In this document: in pieces, positions 51,163 to 60,848 of the stretch
How positions within the stretch are numbered: the first letter of the stretch is position 1
Layout: the number at the start of each line of letters is the position of its first letter
DNA from: Paracoccus liaowanqingii
GTDB taxonomy: Bacteria; Pseudomonadota; Alphaproteobacteria; Rhodobacterales; Rhodobacteraceae
Assembly: GCF_004683865.2 (NCBI RefSeq)
Contig: NZ_CP040761.1
Coordinates: 62,001 to 126,000 of the forward strand
Direction: 5' to 3'
Length of the DNA: 64,000 nt
Position numbers and translations under genes: made by a program
The notes under the pieces: generated by a model
Told to the model about the DNA's origin: nothing
The model's database searches: none
The model's input: the letters and a program-made list of their open reading frames with translations, nothing else

Positions 51163-51684
51163 TATTGCAGCGGGCGTTGGGAAGTGCTGGAACGTGCTGT
51201 TCGGTTTTCCAAAGGTAATGCAAAACAGGATCAACTGTTCAAAGGAGATTTTTGCAGAGCTGCAAAGGTGCAGCAGCAATTACAAATGCTCGTTCTGTGG
51301 TAGCTGCCGTGAGGTCTTCAGCAGGGCTAGCAATCAACATTGGGCCAGCCACGTTTGGAAATGCAACTGTCGCCTAGTGGTCATGAATTTTCAGTGGATC
51401 TTTCAATTCATTTTTTGCTTGGTGTCGAAACTCACCTTAAGAGTGCCAAGACACGTCAACTCGGCATAGAGCTGTTAACGTAGCGACCTATAAGATGTCG
51501 GCCAATCCGATATGCGCCCTCATCTATAATACCGGTTGCAGACTTTACATCAGGCTAGGAAATAACTATCTAGGATAGCTTTTCTCGCAGAACAAAATTA
51601 CAGCCATATGATGTCATCGTTAGAAAGTAAAATTGCTGATCGGGCACAAGGGCTTAAATATACTAGACTAACTCGGAAATGAAT
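51163..51684. other. AT-richer gene-free stretch
   Basis: About 520 bases whose base composition is visibly more AT-rich than the flanks. Short open frames do not match any family. A join of DNA from another source is likely. Confidence 0.35.
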
Positions 51685-51708
51685 GATCCCGGCCAAGTAG
51701 CCGGGATC
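51685..51708 (-). terminator. Terminator-like hairpin after the NCS1 transporter gene
   Basis: Arms GATCCCGGC and GCCGGGATC (9 bases) with a short loop, followed on the minus strand by an AT-rich tail. It lies 30 bases past the transporter stop. Confidence 0.6.
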
Positions 51709-51737
51709 TCTAATGACGCTATTTCCAGCGATTTCGA

Positions 51738-53162
51738 CTACTGTGGGGTTCGGGTCCGCGCTAAATAGATAACCCCCCCAAGGATCGCACCAATAAGCCA
51801 CGCGTAGCCGGAAAGCTGGCTTAGAAACGGCATCCAGACCGCTGCTACCGAGAAGATCGCGGCAACCCCAAATGCGACCAGCGCATTGTCGTTCCAGCCG
51901 TTGCCATAATGATAAAGCCCGCCGTCAGTGCGGTAAAGGTCGCCTAGGTTCAGCTGTTGCTTTCGAACTAGATAATAGTCGACGATCAGGATCCCGTAAA
52001 GAGGCGCCAAAGTTGCCCCAAGCGTGTTAACGAAACCGTCGATGCCGACTTGGCTGATAAAGCTGGTCCAGAATCCACCGATGACTAAGGCGAAGACGGA
52101 TGTGATCATTCCGGCAGTTCTGAAGCCGATGCGCGTGGGGGCCAGGTTCGCGATACCGTTCACTGCGGGAATGAAGTTTGCGACAAGATTGATCCCGACG
52201 GTGGCGGCAAAGAACGTGATTGCTGCGACGATTGCTAGGACGACACTGTCGGTGCGCTCGACGATCTCGGTCGGATTGATTAGAGCCTCTCCATAGACAA
52301 CCGCAGCGCCTGCCGTTGTGAGCAGTGCAAGGGCGGAAAACAGGATCATGTTCAGGGGCAGCCCGGTCAGGTTGCCCAAGGTCATCGCCCGCTTGTTCCG
52401 AGCAAAGCGCGCAAAATCGCTAAAATTGATCATCACCGCTGCAAAGTAGGCTACCATTGTGCCGACGATGGCGATAAACCCCGCGATCTCTGTCCCCCAT
52501 GTTCCCTCGGGGTTCGAGAAAATGGTTTGGGTCTGCGCAAGTAGTTGTCCGTCCGACCGGTTCCAAAGCACGATGACAAGACCGATCATCACCAGATAGA
52601 CGAAGGGTCCAGCGATGTTTAGGAATGTCTCAACCCAGCCCATGCCTCGCCAGAAGATGAGAATGTGAAAGATCCATACCAAGAGGAACGATATCCAGTC
52701 GATGCTGCTTAACCCCATGATCGGCGCACCGTCCGTTACTCCGGTCAACGACTTTATTAGCAGGGCCAGAGCGGTGGAAGCAAAATAGACCTGCACACCG
52801 TACCAGAAAACTGCCACAATCGCGCGAAGTAACGCAGGTAGTCGAGCACCTTTTATCCCCATGCTGGCACGAGCAAATACGGGATATGGTATGCCGTATT
52901 TTTCGCCTGCAGCCCCGGATAGATTTACCAGAAACATAACCAATAAGCCGGCGGCAATCAGGGCCGCGAAGGCTGTCCACCCGCTGACGCCATATGAAAT
53001 AAATAGGGATGCGACTAGGCTGTAGCCGAACAACGACTGCACGTCATTTGCCCATACGTTAAATATGGCGAACCAGCCCCAGGTCTTTTCGTGAGGCGAA
53101 ACCGGACTTAAAGTATTGTGGTCTGAAGGAAGTGGCTGTGCTTCAGGCGTGGCATTATGCAT
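51738..53162 (-). CDS. NCS1 family nucleobase/allantoin/hydantoin transporter
   Basis: A 474-residue inner-membrane permease of the nucleobase:cation symporter-1 family with about 12 transmembrane segments. Helix 1 carries WAIFNVWANDVQSLFGYSL-like text (WGWFAIFNVWANDVQSLFGY), and the conserved PYPVFARASMGIKGARLPAL loop follows helix 2. It ends in DYYLVRKQQLNLGDLYRTDG, usual for the family. Substrate (cytosine, uracil, allantoin, hydantoin) cannot be fixed. No catabolic partner lies beside it. Codon use is less GC-rich than neighbouring genes, a sign of separate acquisition. Confidence 0.88.
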   Translation of the reverse strand: MHNATPEAQPLPSDHNTLSPVSPHEKTWGWFAIFNVWANDVQSLFGYSLVASLFISYGVSGWTAFAALIAAGLLVMFLVNLSGAAGEKYGIPYPVFARASMGIKGARLPALLRAIVAVFWYGVQVYFASTALALLIKSLTGVTDGAPIMGLSSIDWISFLLVWIFHILIFWRGMGWVETFLNIAGPFVYLVMIGLVIVLWNRSDGQLLAQTQTIFSNPEGTWGTEIAGFIAIVGTMVAYFAAVMINFSDFARFARNKRAMTLGNLTGLPLNMILFSALALLTTAGAAVVYGEALINPTEIVERTDSVVLAIVAAITFFAATVGINLVANFIPAVNGIANLAPTRIGFRTAGMITSVFALVIGGFWTSFISQVGIDGFVNTLGATLAPLYGILIVDYYLVRKQQLNLGDLYRTDGGLYHYGNGWNDNALVAFGVAAIFSVAAVWMPFLSQLSGYAWLIGAILGGVIYLARTRTPQ

Positions 53163-53390
53163 AGAACCCTCACTGATGGATCCCTTCTCGGGGCTAGCCC
53201 AATGGGACGGTTCGGGAAAGCGTTACCCGTTCATCAGTGGTACAGATGAACATATCATTCGCAAGTAGAAGTGATTGCTAGCATCCTGATTTATAATTGT
53301 CTGTACGGATACCGCAATCGGGACCAAGACAATTCCCAAAAATTTCGGCTTTTTTTATTGCAGTCGATGATCTTGCGTACAAAACACTGA

Positions 53391-53534
53391 TCCGAAGGCT
53401 TTGTCTTCACATTCACGTTTTCTGGCGGGTTGATCCGAATGCGTATGGATGAAGATATTCATTTCTCGATCAGGGACGCGGACAAATTGCTTTGTCGTGC
53501 CAAGGAAGAAGGACGTGTTCGCGTGCTCTGTTAA
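53391..53534 (+). pseudogene. C-terminal remnant of a GGDEF (diguanylate cyclase) gene
   Basis: A 47-codon open frame without a start, ending in TAA. It reads FTFSGGLIRMRMDEDIHFSI and then RDADKLLCRAKEEGRVRVLC. This is the end of a GGDEF domain (normally ADxALYRAKxxGRNRV). The rest of the gene is missing, so it is a decayed fragment. About 330 bases after it hold nothing I recognise. Confidence 0.65.
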
Positions 53535-53867
53535 TTTTCACCTGTCTCAGATGCATGCCGTATCCGATTTGCGCTCAACAGTAAATCAAAAGCACGGGCG
53601 CAAATATGGGTTCTAGTGACTGGTAGACGGGTAGTGACCCCTCTTGTGCTGCGTTGCCCTACCGGCTTTGTCGTGAAGTTGCGGAGTTGGAGGCCTTGCC
53701 ATTTGATCGTTGAAACTCTAGCTTGCTCCATATGCGCCCTTATCAACGCTCTCCGCGCCGATGCCCTATAGCGATTGGCGATAATCACGGTTTGCAGAAA
53801 GACTGCTTCGCAGCCCTTGTTTCTATAAAACAGGGCGAGCCAGCAAGCCCGGATCGCCCATAAGTTG

Positions 53868-55388
53868 TCAGTGCAGATCTTCCGGCAACAAAGCCTCAGG
53901 CAAATTCTGGTAGCAAACCGGACGCAGGAAGCGCCGGATTGAGAGGGTGCCGACCGAGGTGGCGCCAAAATTGGTACTGGCCGGATAAGGGCCGCCGTGA
54001 ACCATACTGTCGGCCACCTCGACACCGGTCGGGAAACCGTTGGCCAGCACGCGGCCGGCCATGCGTTCCAGCACCGGCAGGAGACTGCGGGCCAGAACGG
54101 TGTCGCCGTCATCCATCTGCAGCGTCGTGGTCAGCTGGCCCCCGAAGCTGCGAGAGACCTTTTCCATTTGCATCGCGTCGCGCACACGGATGATCAAACC
54201 GAGCGGTCCGAAAACCTCTTCGGCCAGATCGTGGTTCTCCAGCCAGTCCTCGGCCGAGACCTCGAAGAGATAGGGCGAGGCCTGACGGGCCTCACAGGTC
54301 GTCGTCACAAGAGAGCGCACGCCCTTGCCCGCCCCCACGCGCGCGGCACCGCTGCGATACGCCTCTGCCATGCCGTCGGTCAGCATGACCTGCGGAGCCG
54401 CGCCCGCCAGCGCCTCCTTTGCGGCGTTGGCGAAGGCATCGGCGTCGGCCCCATCGATCACGACGGCGATGCCCGGATTGGTGCAGAACTGGCCCGCGCC
54501 CATGGTCAGGCTGGCGGCCCAGCCCTGGCCGATCTGGTCCCCGCGCGCGGAAGCGGCCTCGGGCAGAACGAACATCGGGTTCACGCTGCCCAGCTCTCCG
54601 AAAAACGGGATCGGCTCGGGGCGGCTGGCGCAGAGGTTATAGAGCGCCCTGCCCCCACCTAGGGATCCGGTGAAGCCCACGGCCTTGATGCGCGGATCGG
54701 TGACCAGCGCCTCGCCCACATCCCGCTTGCCGCCTTGCACCAGACTGAAGATCCCGGGGTTCAGACCGCAGCGGGAAATGGCCGCGACGACGGCGTCAGC
54801 CACGACCTCACCGGTGCCCGGATGGGCGCTGTGGCCCTTGGCGACGACCGGGCAGCCGGCGGCGAGTGCGGCGGCCGTGTCCCCACCCGCAACCGAGAAG
54901 GCCAGCGGAAAGTTCGAGGCGCCAAAGACCGCGACCGGGCCGATGGGTCGCTGCATCATCCTCAGATCGGGACGGGGCAGCGGCTGGCGGTCGGGCAGCG
55001 CCACATCGTGGCGGCGGTCCAGATAATCGCCCTTGCGGATATGGTCGGCAAACAGGCGCAGCTGGCCGGTGGTGCGGCCCCGCTCGCCCTGCAAACGTGC
55101 CGTCGGAAGTCCGGTCTCAGCGCTTCCGATTGCGGTAATGGCGTCCGCCCGGGCCTCGATCTCGTCGGCGATGGCGTCCAGCAGCGTGGCCCGCTCTTCG
55201 CGCGTGGTGGCTGAGAACTCCTCGAAGGCGGCATGTGCGGCAGCACATGCCTGCGCGACCAGTTCGGGATTGCCGACCGAGAACTCATGCGCTTGCCCTT
55301 CAGCGGGCGCCGAGGAAAAGCGGGTCTCGCTTCGGATCTTCTCGCCGGCGATCAAATGGTCGCCATGGGGGGTATGGGTCATGTTCAA
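53868..55388 (-). CDS. Alpha-ketoglutarate semialdehyde dehydrogenase (aldehyde dehydrogenase family)
   Basis: A 506-residue NAD(P)-dependent aldehyde dehydrogenase of the 2,5-dioxovalerate/alpha-ketoglutarate semialdehyde type. Cofactor loop FTGSLGGGRALYN, general base Glu in IPFFGELGSVNP, and catalytic Cys in MGAGQFCTNPGI. It performs the last step of non-phosphorylating pentonate or hexarate pathways, making alpha-ketoglutarate. The start overlaps the RraA-like stop (ATGA at 55388); an ATG two codons in is also possible. Last gene of the sugar-acid operon. Confidence 0.9.
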   Translation of the reverse strand: MNMTHTPHGDHLIAGEKIRSETRFSSAPAEGQAHEFSVGNPELVAQACAAAHAAFEEFSATTREERATLLDAIADEIEARADAITAIGSAETGLPTARLQGERGRTTGQLRLFADHIRKGDYLDRRHDVALPDRQPLPRPDLRMMQRPIGPVAVFGASNFPLAFSVAGGDTAAALAAGCPVVAKGHSAHPGTGEVVADAVVAAISRCGLNPGIFSLVQGGKRDVGEALVTDPRIKAVGFTGSLGGGRALYNLCASRPEPIPFFGELGSVNPMFVLPEAASARGDQIGQGWAASLTMGAGQFCTNPGIAVVIDGADADAFANAAKEALAGAAPQVMLTDGMAEAYRSGAARVGAGKGVRSLVTTTCEARQASPYLFEVSAEDWLENHDLAEEVFGPLGLIIRVRDAMQMEKVSRSFGGQLTTTLQMDDGDTVLARSLLPVLERMAGRVLANGFPTGVEVADSMVHGGPYPASTNFGATSVGTLSIRRFLRPVCYQNLPEALLPEDLH

Positions 55389-56110
55389 CGTCCTGTCCGT
55401 TCACGCCATTCGGCGTATTTCGTCAGATTTGCCTCATCCGTCGCCGGATAGAGACCGATGATCGCCGCGCCGTTGTTCACCTGCTCCAGCACAAAGTCCT
55501 CGAAGGACTCCATTCCGCTGCACTCGTCCGCGATCTCGTCCGCCAGATGGGCGGGGATCACCATCACCCCGTCGCCATCGCCCAGCATCACGTCTCCCGG
55601 AAAGACCGGTGCGTCGCCGCAGCTGATCGGCACGTTAATATCGATGGCCTCGTGCAGGGTGAGGTTCGTCGGCGCCGAGGGGCGGGCGAAATAGGCCGGC
55701 ATGTCCAGCGCGCCGATGCCCGTCGCATCGCGCACGCCGCCGTCCGAGACGACCCCGGCCGCGCCGCGCAGGGCCAATCGGGTGATCAGGATCGACCCCG
55801 CAGTGGCAGCGCGGGCATCCTTGCGGGCATCCATGACCAGCACATGGCCCGGCGGGCAGGTCTCAACCGCTACGCGCTGCTTGTGATCGCGGTCGCGAAA
55901 GACGGTCAGCGGATTGCGGTCCTCGCGCGCCGGAATATAGCGCAGGGTAAAGGCCTGACCGACCATGGTGACAGGCTTGCGTTCGACCGGCAGGACGCCT
56001 TGCACGAACTGATTGCGCAAGCCCCGCTTGAACAGGGCCGTCGCGACCGAGGCTGTCGACACCTTCTTCAGCTTGTCACGGGTGTCGTCAGAGAGGATGT
56101 AATCGCTCAT
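55385..56110 (-). CDS. RraA-like / HMG-aldolase family protein
   Basis: A 241-residue protein of the RraA/dimethylmenaquinone methyltransferase-like family. Family blocks seen are VLVMDARKDARAATAGSILI, RLALRGAAGVVSDGGVRD (substrate loop with Arg/Asp) and GDVMLGDGDGVMVIP. Members range from RNase E inhibitors to divalent-metal 4-hydroxy-4-methyl-2-oxoglutarate aldolases. Inside a sugar-acid operon an aldolase, decarboxylase or hydratase role is more likely than RNase control. It starts 10 bases after the DapA-like gene. Confidence 0.85.
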   Translation of the reverse strand: MSDYILSDDTRDKLKKVSTASVATALFKRGLRNQFVQGVLPVERKPVTMVGQAFTLRYIPAREDRNPLTVFRDRDHKQRVAVETCPPGHVLVMDARKDARAATAGSILITRLALRGAAGVVSDGGVRDATGIGALDMPAYFARPSAPTNLTLHEAIDINVPISCGDAPVFPGDVMLGDGDGVMVIPAHLADEIADECSGMESFEDFVLEQVNNGAAIIGLYPATDEANLTKYAEWRERTGR

Positions 56111-56120
56111 TGTCTGTCCT

Positions 56121-57017
56121 TCAAATCAGGTGATTGGCGGCCAGAAAGCCATCCAAATCGGATTGCTGCCCGGCCGTCAGGGGCCAGGCCGAGGGGGCCC
56201 GGGTGGGGCCGCAATCATGGCCCTGCGCGATCAACGCGGCCTTGACGCCGGTGACATTGGTGCCGTTCATTTCCTGCGCGCGGATGTCTTCGAAGACACG
56301 CATGCGGTCGATCAGGGCATTGGCGGCGTGATAGTCGCCGGCCTCTAAGGCCGCATGGATGGCCACGGAATGTTCGGGCCAGACATTGATCAGCCCCGAG
56401 GTGAAGCCCCGCGCGCCCACCGCATAGAAGGTCGGCGCCCAGACCTCGGCCAGCCCGCCGACCCAGACAATCGACGGATCGCAGGCGGCGCGGGCCTCGG
56501 CCAGCTTCTGCGGGTTCGGCGTGGCCCATTTCACGCCGCGCACGCCGGGCACGGCGCAGAGATCGGCGATGGCGCGGGTGCCGATGGCATCGTTGCGCAG
56601 ATAGATCATCATAGGCAGCCCGCCCGAGGCGTCCGACATGGCATGCAGGTAATCCACCACGCCGCGCGGGGCCACGAAGGGATCGGGCGGCTGATGGATC
56701 ATCAGCGCCGCAGCCCCCGCATCGGCCGAGGCGCGTGCCAGCCGCTGCGCATCGCGCAAGCCCCGACCCACGCCTGCCAGCAGCGGCGCGCGACCGTCGA
56801 TCAGCCCGGCGACCTCCCGGACCATCGTGCAGGCCTCGTCCGTGGTCAGGGCGTAGAATTCGCCCGTATTGCCGTTCACGACCGGCATGTGCAGGCCCGC
56901 CGCTAGGGCGCGGTCCAGAAGGGGCGCCAGCCGCGCGGGCGCGACATCGCCCGCCGCGTCATAGGGCGTCACGAGGATGCCCGAGATGCCTGTCAGGGCC
57001 TGATCCAGCGTCATCAT
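56121..57017 (-). CDS. DapA-family 2-keto-3-deoxy sugar-acid dehydratase/aldolase
   Basis: A 298-residue TIM barrel of the dihydrodipicolinate synthase/N-acetylneuraminate lyase family. The Schiff-base lysine lies in VPGVRGVKWATPN, the catalytic tyrosine in LPMMIYLRNDAIG, and the substrate loop is MPVVNGNTGEFYALT. In this operon it fits L-2-keto-3-deoxyarabonate dehydratase (yielding alpha-ketoglutarate semialdehyde), but an aldolase on related acids is possible. Its ATG overlaps the stop of the IlvD-like gene (TGATG). A longer frame upstream is a shadow of that gene. Confidence 0.87.
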   Translation of the reverse strand: MMTLDQALTGISGILVTPYDAAGDVAPARLAPLLDRALAAGLHMPVVNGNTGEFYALTTDEACTMVREVAGLIDGRAPLLAGVGRGLRDAQRLARASADAGAAALMIHQPPDPFVAPRGVVDYLHAMSDASGGLPMMIYLRNDAIGTRAIADLCAVPGVRGVKWATPNPQKLAEARAACDPSIVWVGGLAEVWAPTFYAVGARGFTSGLINVWPEHSVAIHAALEAGDYHAANALIDRMRVFEDIRAQEMNGTNVTGVKAALIAQGHDCGPTRAPSAWPLTAGQQSDLDGFLAANHLI

Positions 57018-58750
57018 CAGAAGATCTCCGGCTCGCCTGCCGAGGGGCCGAAGCCACGCTCGAGGAAATCGAAATCGCAGCCCTTGTCGGCCTGCGTCAC
57101 ATGTTGCGAGAACATCCAGCCATAGCCACGTTCGTAATGAGGCTTGGGCGGGGTCCAGGCGACGCGGCGGGCCGCGATCTCCTCCTCGGGAACCAGCATG
57201 TCCAGACGCCGCGCGGGCAGATCCAGCCGCACGATGTCGCCGGTCTTCAGCAATGCCAGCGGGCCGCCGATATAGGCCTCGGGGGCGACATGCAGCACGC
57301 AGGCGCCGTAGGAAGTGCCAGACATGCGCGCATCCGAGATGCGCAGCATGTCGCGGTGGCCCTGCCGGATCAGCGCCTTGGGGATGGGCAGCATGCCCCA
57401 TTCCGGAAAGCCGGGGCCGCCAAGGGGCCCGGCATTCCTCAGCACCATCACCGTGTCGGGCGTCACGTCCAGATCGTCGTCATCCACCGCCGCCTTCATC
57501 TCGGGATAGCTGTCGAAGACCAGCGCCGGGCCCTCGTGGATGTGGTATTTCGCGTCGCAGGCAGCGGGCTTGATGACCGCACCGTCGGGGCACAAATTGC
57601 CGCGCAGCACCGCAAGCGAGCCCTCGTGATAGACCGGGTTCGACAGGGGCCGGATCACATCGTCGTTGTGGACCACGGCGCCCTCGAGGTTCTCGCCCAT
57701 GGTCTTGCCAGTGACGGTCAGGGCGGTCAGGTCCAGCCGCTCCTCGATCTGCTTCATCAGCGCGCGCAGGCCCCCCGCATAGAAGAAGTCTTCCATCAGG
57801 TAATCCTTGCCCGAAGGGCGGACATTGGCGACCAGAGGTGTCTCGCGGCCAAGTGCGTCCAGATCGTCCAGCGTCAGATCGACGCCCGCGCGCCGTGCCA
57901 TGGCGATCAAGTGGACCACGGCATTGGTGGAACAGCCCGTGGCCATTGCCACGATGGCGGCATTCCTGACGGCGGCGGCGGTGACGATGCGGTCCGGCGT
58001 TAGATCCTCCCACACCATGTCGACGATGCGGCGCCCGCAATCGGCAGCCATGCGCTGATGGCCGCTATCGACCGCCGGCACCGAGGAGGCGCCGGGCAGG
58101 GTCAGCCCCATCGCATCGGCAATGGCGGTCATCGTGCTGGCCGTGCCCATGGTCATGCAGACGCCCGCGGACCGCGCAATGCCGCCCTGCAGCCCCTGCC
58201 ATTCGGTGGCGCCGATATTGCCCGCGCGCCGTTCGTCCCAGTATTTCCACGCATCCGAGCCCGACCCGAGACGCGCCCCTGCATAATGGCCCGACAGCAT
58301 CGGGCCCGCGGGCAGATAGATCATCGGTACGCCCGCCGTCAGCGCGCCCATGACCAGCCCCGGCGTGGTCTTGTCGCAGCCGCCCATCAGCACCACCCCG
58401 TCCAGCGGATGGGCGCGGATCTGTTCCTCGGTCTCGATCGCCAGCAGATTGCGATAGAGCATCGAGGTCGGCTTGTTGAAGCTTTCATCTACTGACAGAG
58501 AGGGCAGCTCGACCGGCAGACCCCCCGCCTGCAGCACGCCGCGCTTCACATCCGCCGCGCGCTCGCGGAAATGCGAATGACAGCTGTTCAGTTCGGACCA
58601 GGTGTTCAGGATGCCGATGATCGGGCGACCCATGAAATCGGCCTCGGAATAGCCCAGCTGCATCATCCGCGACCGGTGGCCGAAGCTGCGCAGGTCGTCG
58701 GGGGCGAACCAGCGGGCGGAACGCAGGTCGGCGGGGGTCTTCTGGGTCAT
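57017..58750 (-). CDS. IlvD/Edd-family sugar-acid dehydratase (L-arabinonate dehydratase-like)
   Basis: A 577-residue Fe-S dehydratase. The three cluster cysteines are in LNTWSELNSCHSH, VLMGGCDKTTPG and ARSAGVCMTMGTAS. The C-terminal MSGTSYGACVLHVAPEA is the active-site serine loop. The length agrees with L-arabinonate and related aldonate dehydratases, which convert the acid to a 2-keto-3-deoxy acid. ATG 58750 has GGAG at good spacing; ATG 58780 overlaps the tctA stop and is the alternative. It feeds the DapA-like enzyme encoded next. Confidence 0.87.
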   Translation of the reverse strand: MTQKTPADLRSARWFAPDDLRSFGHRSRMMQLGYSEADFMGRPIIGILNTWSELNSCHSHFRERAADVKRGVLQAGGLPVELPSLSVDESFNKPTSMLYRNLLAIETEEQIRAHPLDGVVLMGGCDKTTPGLVMGALTAGVPMIYLPAGPMLSGHYAGARLGSGSDAWKYWDERRAGNIGATEWQGLQGGIARSAGVCMTMGTASTMTAIADAMGLTLPGASSVPAVDSGHQRMAADCGRRIVDMVWEDLTPDRIVTAAAVRNAAIVAMATGCSTNAVVHLIAMARRAGVDLTLDDLDALGRETPLVANVRPSGKDYLMEDFFYAGGLRALMKQIEERLDLTALTVTGKTMGENLEGAVVHNDDVIRPLSNPVYHEGSLAVLRGNLCPDGAVIKPAACDAKYHIHEGPALVFDSYPEMKAAVDDDDLDVTPDTVMVLRNAGPLGGPGFPEWGMLPIPKALIRQGHRDMLRISDARMSGTSYGACVLHVAPEAYIGGPLALLKTGDIVRLDLPARRLDMLVPEEEIAARRVAWTPPKPHYERGYGWMFSQHVTQADKGCDFDFLERGFGPSAGEPEIF

Positions 58751-58776
58751 GTCATCTCCGGAGGTGGCGGGGGCGG

Positions 58777-60306
58777 TCATTCTTCACCGCCGAGTTTCAG
58801 GGGATTGTCGGCATCCGGACGCCGCGACATGCGGTACTCGCCATAGAGCTGCCAGAGGATCGACAGCACCGCGAGCACGAGGAAGACCCCCGAGATCGGG
58901 TTGGTCAGAAACCCCGTGTAGTCGCCGCGCGACAGTTGCAGCCCGCGGCGGAAGCTGGTTTCCGCCATCGGGCCAAGGATAAAGCCAATGATGAAGGGCG
59001 CTGTCGGAATGCCCGCCTTGACGAAGGCGAAGCCAAGCACGCCAAAGGCCAGGATCGTCCAGATGTCGAAGATGCGGCTGGCCAGGCCGAAGGCGCCGAC
59101 CGCGCACAGGACCAGAATGACCGGCAACAGGATATGCTTGGGGATGGCCAGCAGCTTGATGAAGATGCGCAGGCCCCAGAATTCCAGCACCAGCATCAGG
59201 AAGGCCGAAACGATCAGCGCCGCGAAGATCGTATAGACGAGCGGCGCCTGCGTGATGAACAGCATCGGTCCCGGCTGGATGCCGTGGATCATCAGCCCGC
59301 CCAGCATGATCGCGGTGACCGCGTCGCCCGGAATGCCAAGCGTCAGCAGCGGGATCATCGCGGCGCCGATGCCGGCGTTGTTCGCGGTCTCGGGGGCCAC
59401 GATGCCCTCGATGGTGCCGGTGCCGAACTTCTCGGGGGTCTTGGACCGCTTCTTGGCCGCGATATAGGCGATGATGTTCGACGTGCCCGCCCCGATGCCC
59501 GGCAGGATGCCGATGCCGATGCCGATCAGGGCCGAGCGTGTGGCATTGGGGATCTGGCCCAGAAATTCGGCCATCGTGAAGCCGAAGCCCTTGATCTTGA
59601 CGATCATCGGCGCGGTCCCGGCGATCTGGCTGCGCGAGGTCTCGGCCACCTTGATGATCTCGGCCACGGCGAACATGCCCACCAGCACGGTCAGGATGGA
59701 AAAGCCTGCGTTCAGCTCGACTTGTCCAAAGGTGAACCGGGTCGTCGCATCGACCGGGGCGATGCCTACGGTGGACACCGCAAATCCCAGCACGCCTGCA
59801 AAGATCCCTTTGGCCATCGAGCCCGAGGACAGCGTGGCGATCAGGGTCAGCGAAAACACCGCAATGGCGAAGTATTCATGCGGCCCGAAGGTCAGCGCGA
59901 TCCGCGCCAGTGACGGCGCAATGAAGGCCAGCGCGGCGATCGAGGCAATGGTGCCCAGAAACGAGAACACGATGCCCACGCCAAGCGCTTTGGCACCCTC
60001 GCCCTTTTCCATCATCGGGCCGCCCTCAAAGGTTGTGGCGATCGACGACGGAGTACCGGGGATCTTCAAAAGGATGGCCGAGATCAGACCACCGGATGTC
60101 GCGCCCACGAAGAGTGCGATCAGCAGGCTGATGCCGGCAGCCGGCCCCAGCCCATAGGTCATGGGCAGGCACAGCGCGATGGCCATGACGGCCGTCAGGC
60201 CGGGCACGGCCCCGAAGATGATGCCCACCACGGTGCCCGCAACCATCAGCGCGAAGATCTGCGGCGACAGGACGGCCGCGAAGCCCTGGATCAGAAGATC
60301 GAACAT
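58777..60306 (-). CDS. tctA: TctA, tripartite tricarboxylate transporter large permease
   Basis: A 509-residue permease with about 12 transmembrane segments. Characteristic TctA blocks are GAVPGLTAVMAIALCLPMTY and the repeat half IGILPGIGAGTSNIIAYIAA, with KRSKTPEKFGTGTIEGIVAP and ETANNAG following. It forms the channel of a binding-protein-dependent secondary transporter with TctB and TctC. Being in an operon with sugar-acid enzymes, it probably imports that acid rather than citrate. Confidence 0.92.
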   Translation of the reverse strand: MFDLLIQGFAAVLSPQIFALMVAGTVVGIIFGAVPGLTAVMAIALCLPMTYGLGPAAGISLLIALFVGATSGGLISAILLKIPGTPSSIATTFEGGPMMEKGEGAKALGVGIVFSFLGTIASIAALAFIAPSLARIALTFGPHEYFAIAVFSLTLIATLSSGSMAKGIFAGVLGFAVSTVGIAPVDATTRFTFGQVELNAGFSILTVLVGMFAVAEIIKVAETSRSQIAGTAPMIVKIKGFGFTMAEFLGQIPNATRSALIGIGIGILPGIGAGTSNIIAYIAAKKRSKTPEKFGTGTIEGIVAPETANNAGIGAAMIPLLTLGIPGDAVTAIMLGGLMIHGIQPGPMLFITQAPLVYTIFAALIVSAFLMLVLEFWGLRIFIKLLAIPKHILLPVILVLCAVGAFGLASRIFDIWTILAFGVLGFAFVKAGIPTAPFIIGFILGPMAETSFRRGLQLSRGDYTGFLTNPISGVFLVLAVLSILWQLYGEYRMSRRPDADNPLKLGGEE

Positions 60307-60316
60307 GGGTCCACTT

Positions 60317-60781
60317 TCAGTTCAGCCACGCGACCAGCGGGCCGGCGGGCAACAAAAGGTCAAAGCCGAAGCGGAAGGTCATGAAGATCACCGCGGCAGA
60401 GGCAACGGCCAGCCCTGCATAGAGCGGCACCGGAGGACGGGTTTCGCGCGGCGTCAGGACCAGGAACTGCAGGAACAGGTAAAGCGCCGTGGCCAGCGGA
60501 AAGCCCAAAGGCCGCAGCGCGGCGATGAACCCCGCGATCAGCAGCAGGGTCAGCATGACGGTCACGATCCCCTCGCGCCCGGTTCGCGCGGTCGGGGAAG
60601 GCTGGCGCCGCCACGCTCCGACCATCTCGATCAGCCCGAGCGCAATCATCATCCAGGCCAGCATGCCCGGCACGGTGGCCGCATCGACCCCCTCGCGTTC
60701 AGGCAGGTTGCCCGCCATGCGCAGATAGGCGATGCCCGCGCCGGTCATCGCGGCGCCCACGATCACATCCTTGAGCCGCAT
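60317..60781 (-). CDS. tctB: TctB, tripartite tricarboxylate transporter small permease
   Basis: A 154-residue protein with four transmembrane segments, the TctB size and plan (MIALGLIEMVGAW, VTVMLTLLLIAGFIAALRPL, YAGLAVASAAVIFMTFRFGF). GGGGAGG lies before ATG 60781; an upstream in-frame ATG at 60808 has none. It lies between tctC and tctA as usual. Confidence 0.87.
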   Translation of the reverse strand: MRLKDVIVGAAMTGAGIAYLRMAGNLPEREGVDAATVPGMLAWMMIALGLIEMVGAWRRQPSPTARTGREGIVTVMLTLLLIAGFIAALRPLGFPLATALYLFLQFLVLTPRETRPPVPLYAGLAVASAAVIFMTFRFGFDLLLPAGPLVAWLN

Positions 60782-60848
60782 GCGGCTGCCCTCCCCTAAA
60801 TGGTACATCAGCCTGCGGCGCAGACCTTGCCGCGCCGCAGCCTGCGGA

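Noticed and set aside
53535..53867. Possible IS5-like transposase tail on the minus strand
   Set aside because: The translation has no DDE or other transposase motif that I can recognise. Left as unexplained sequence.
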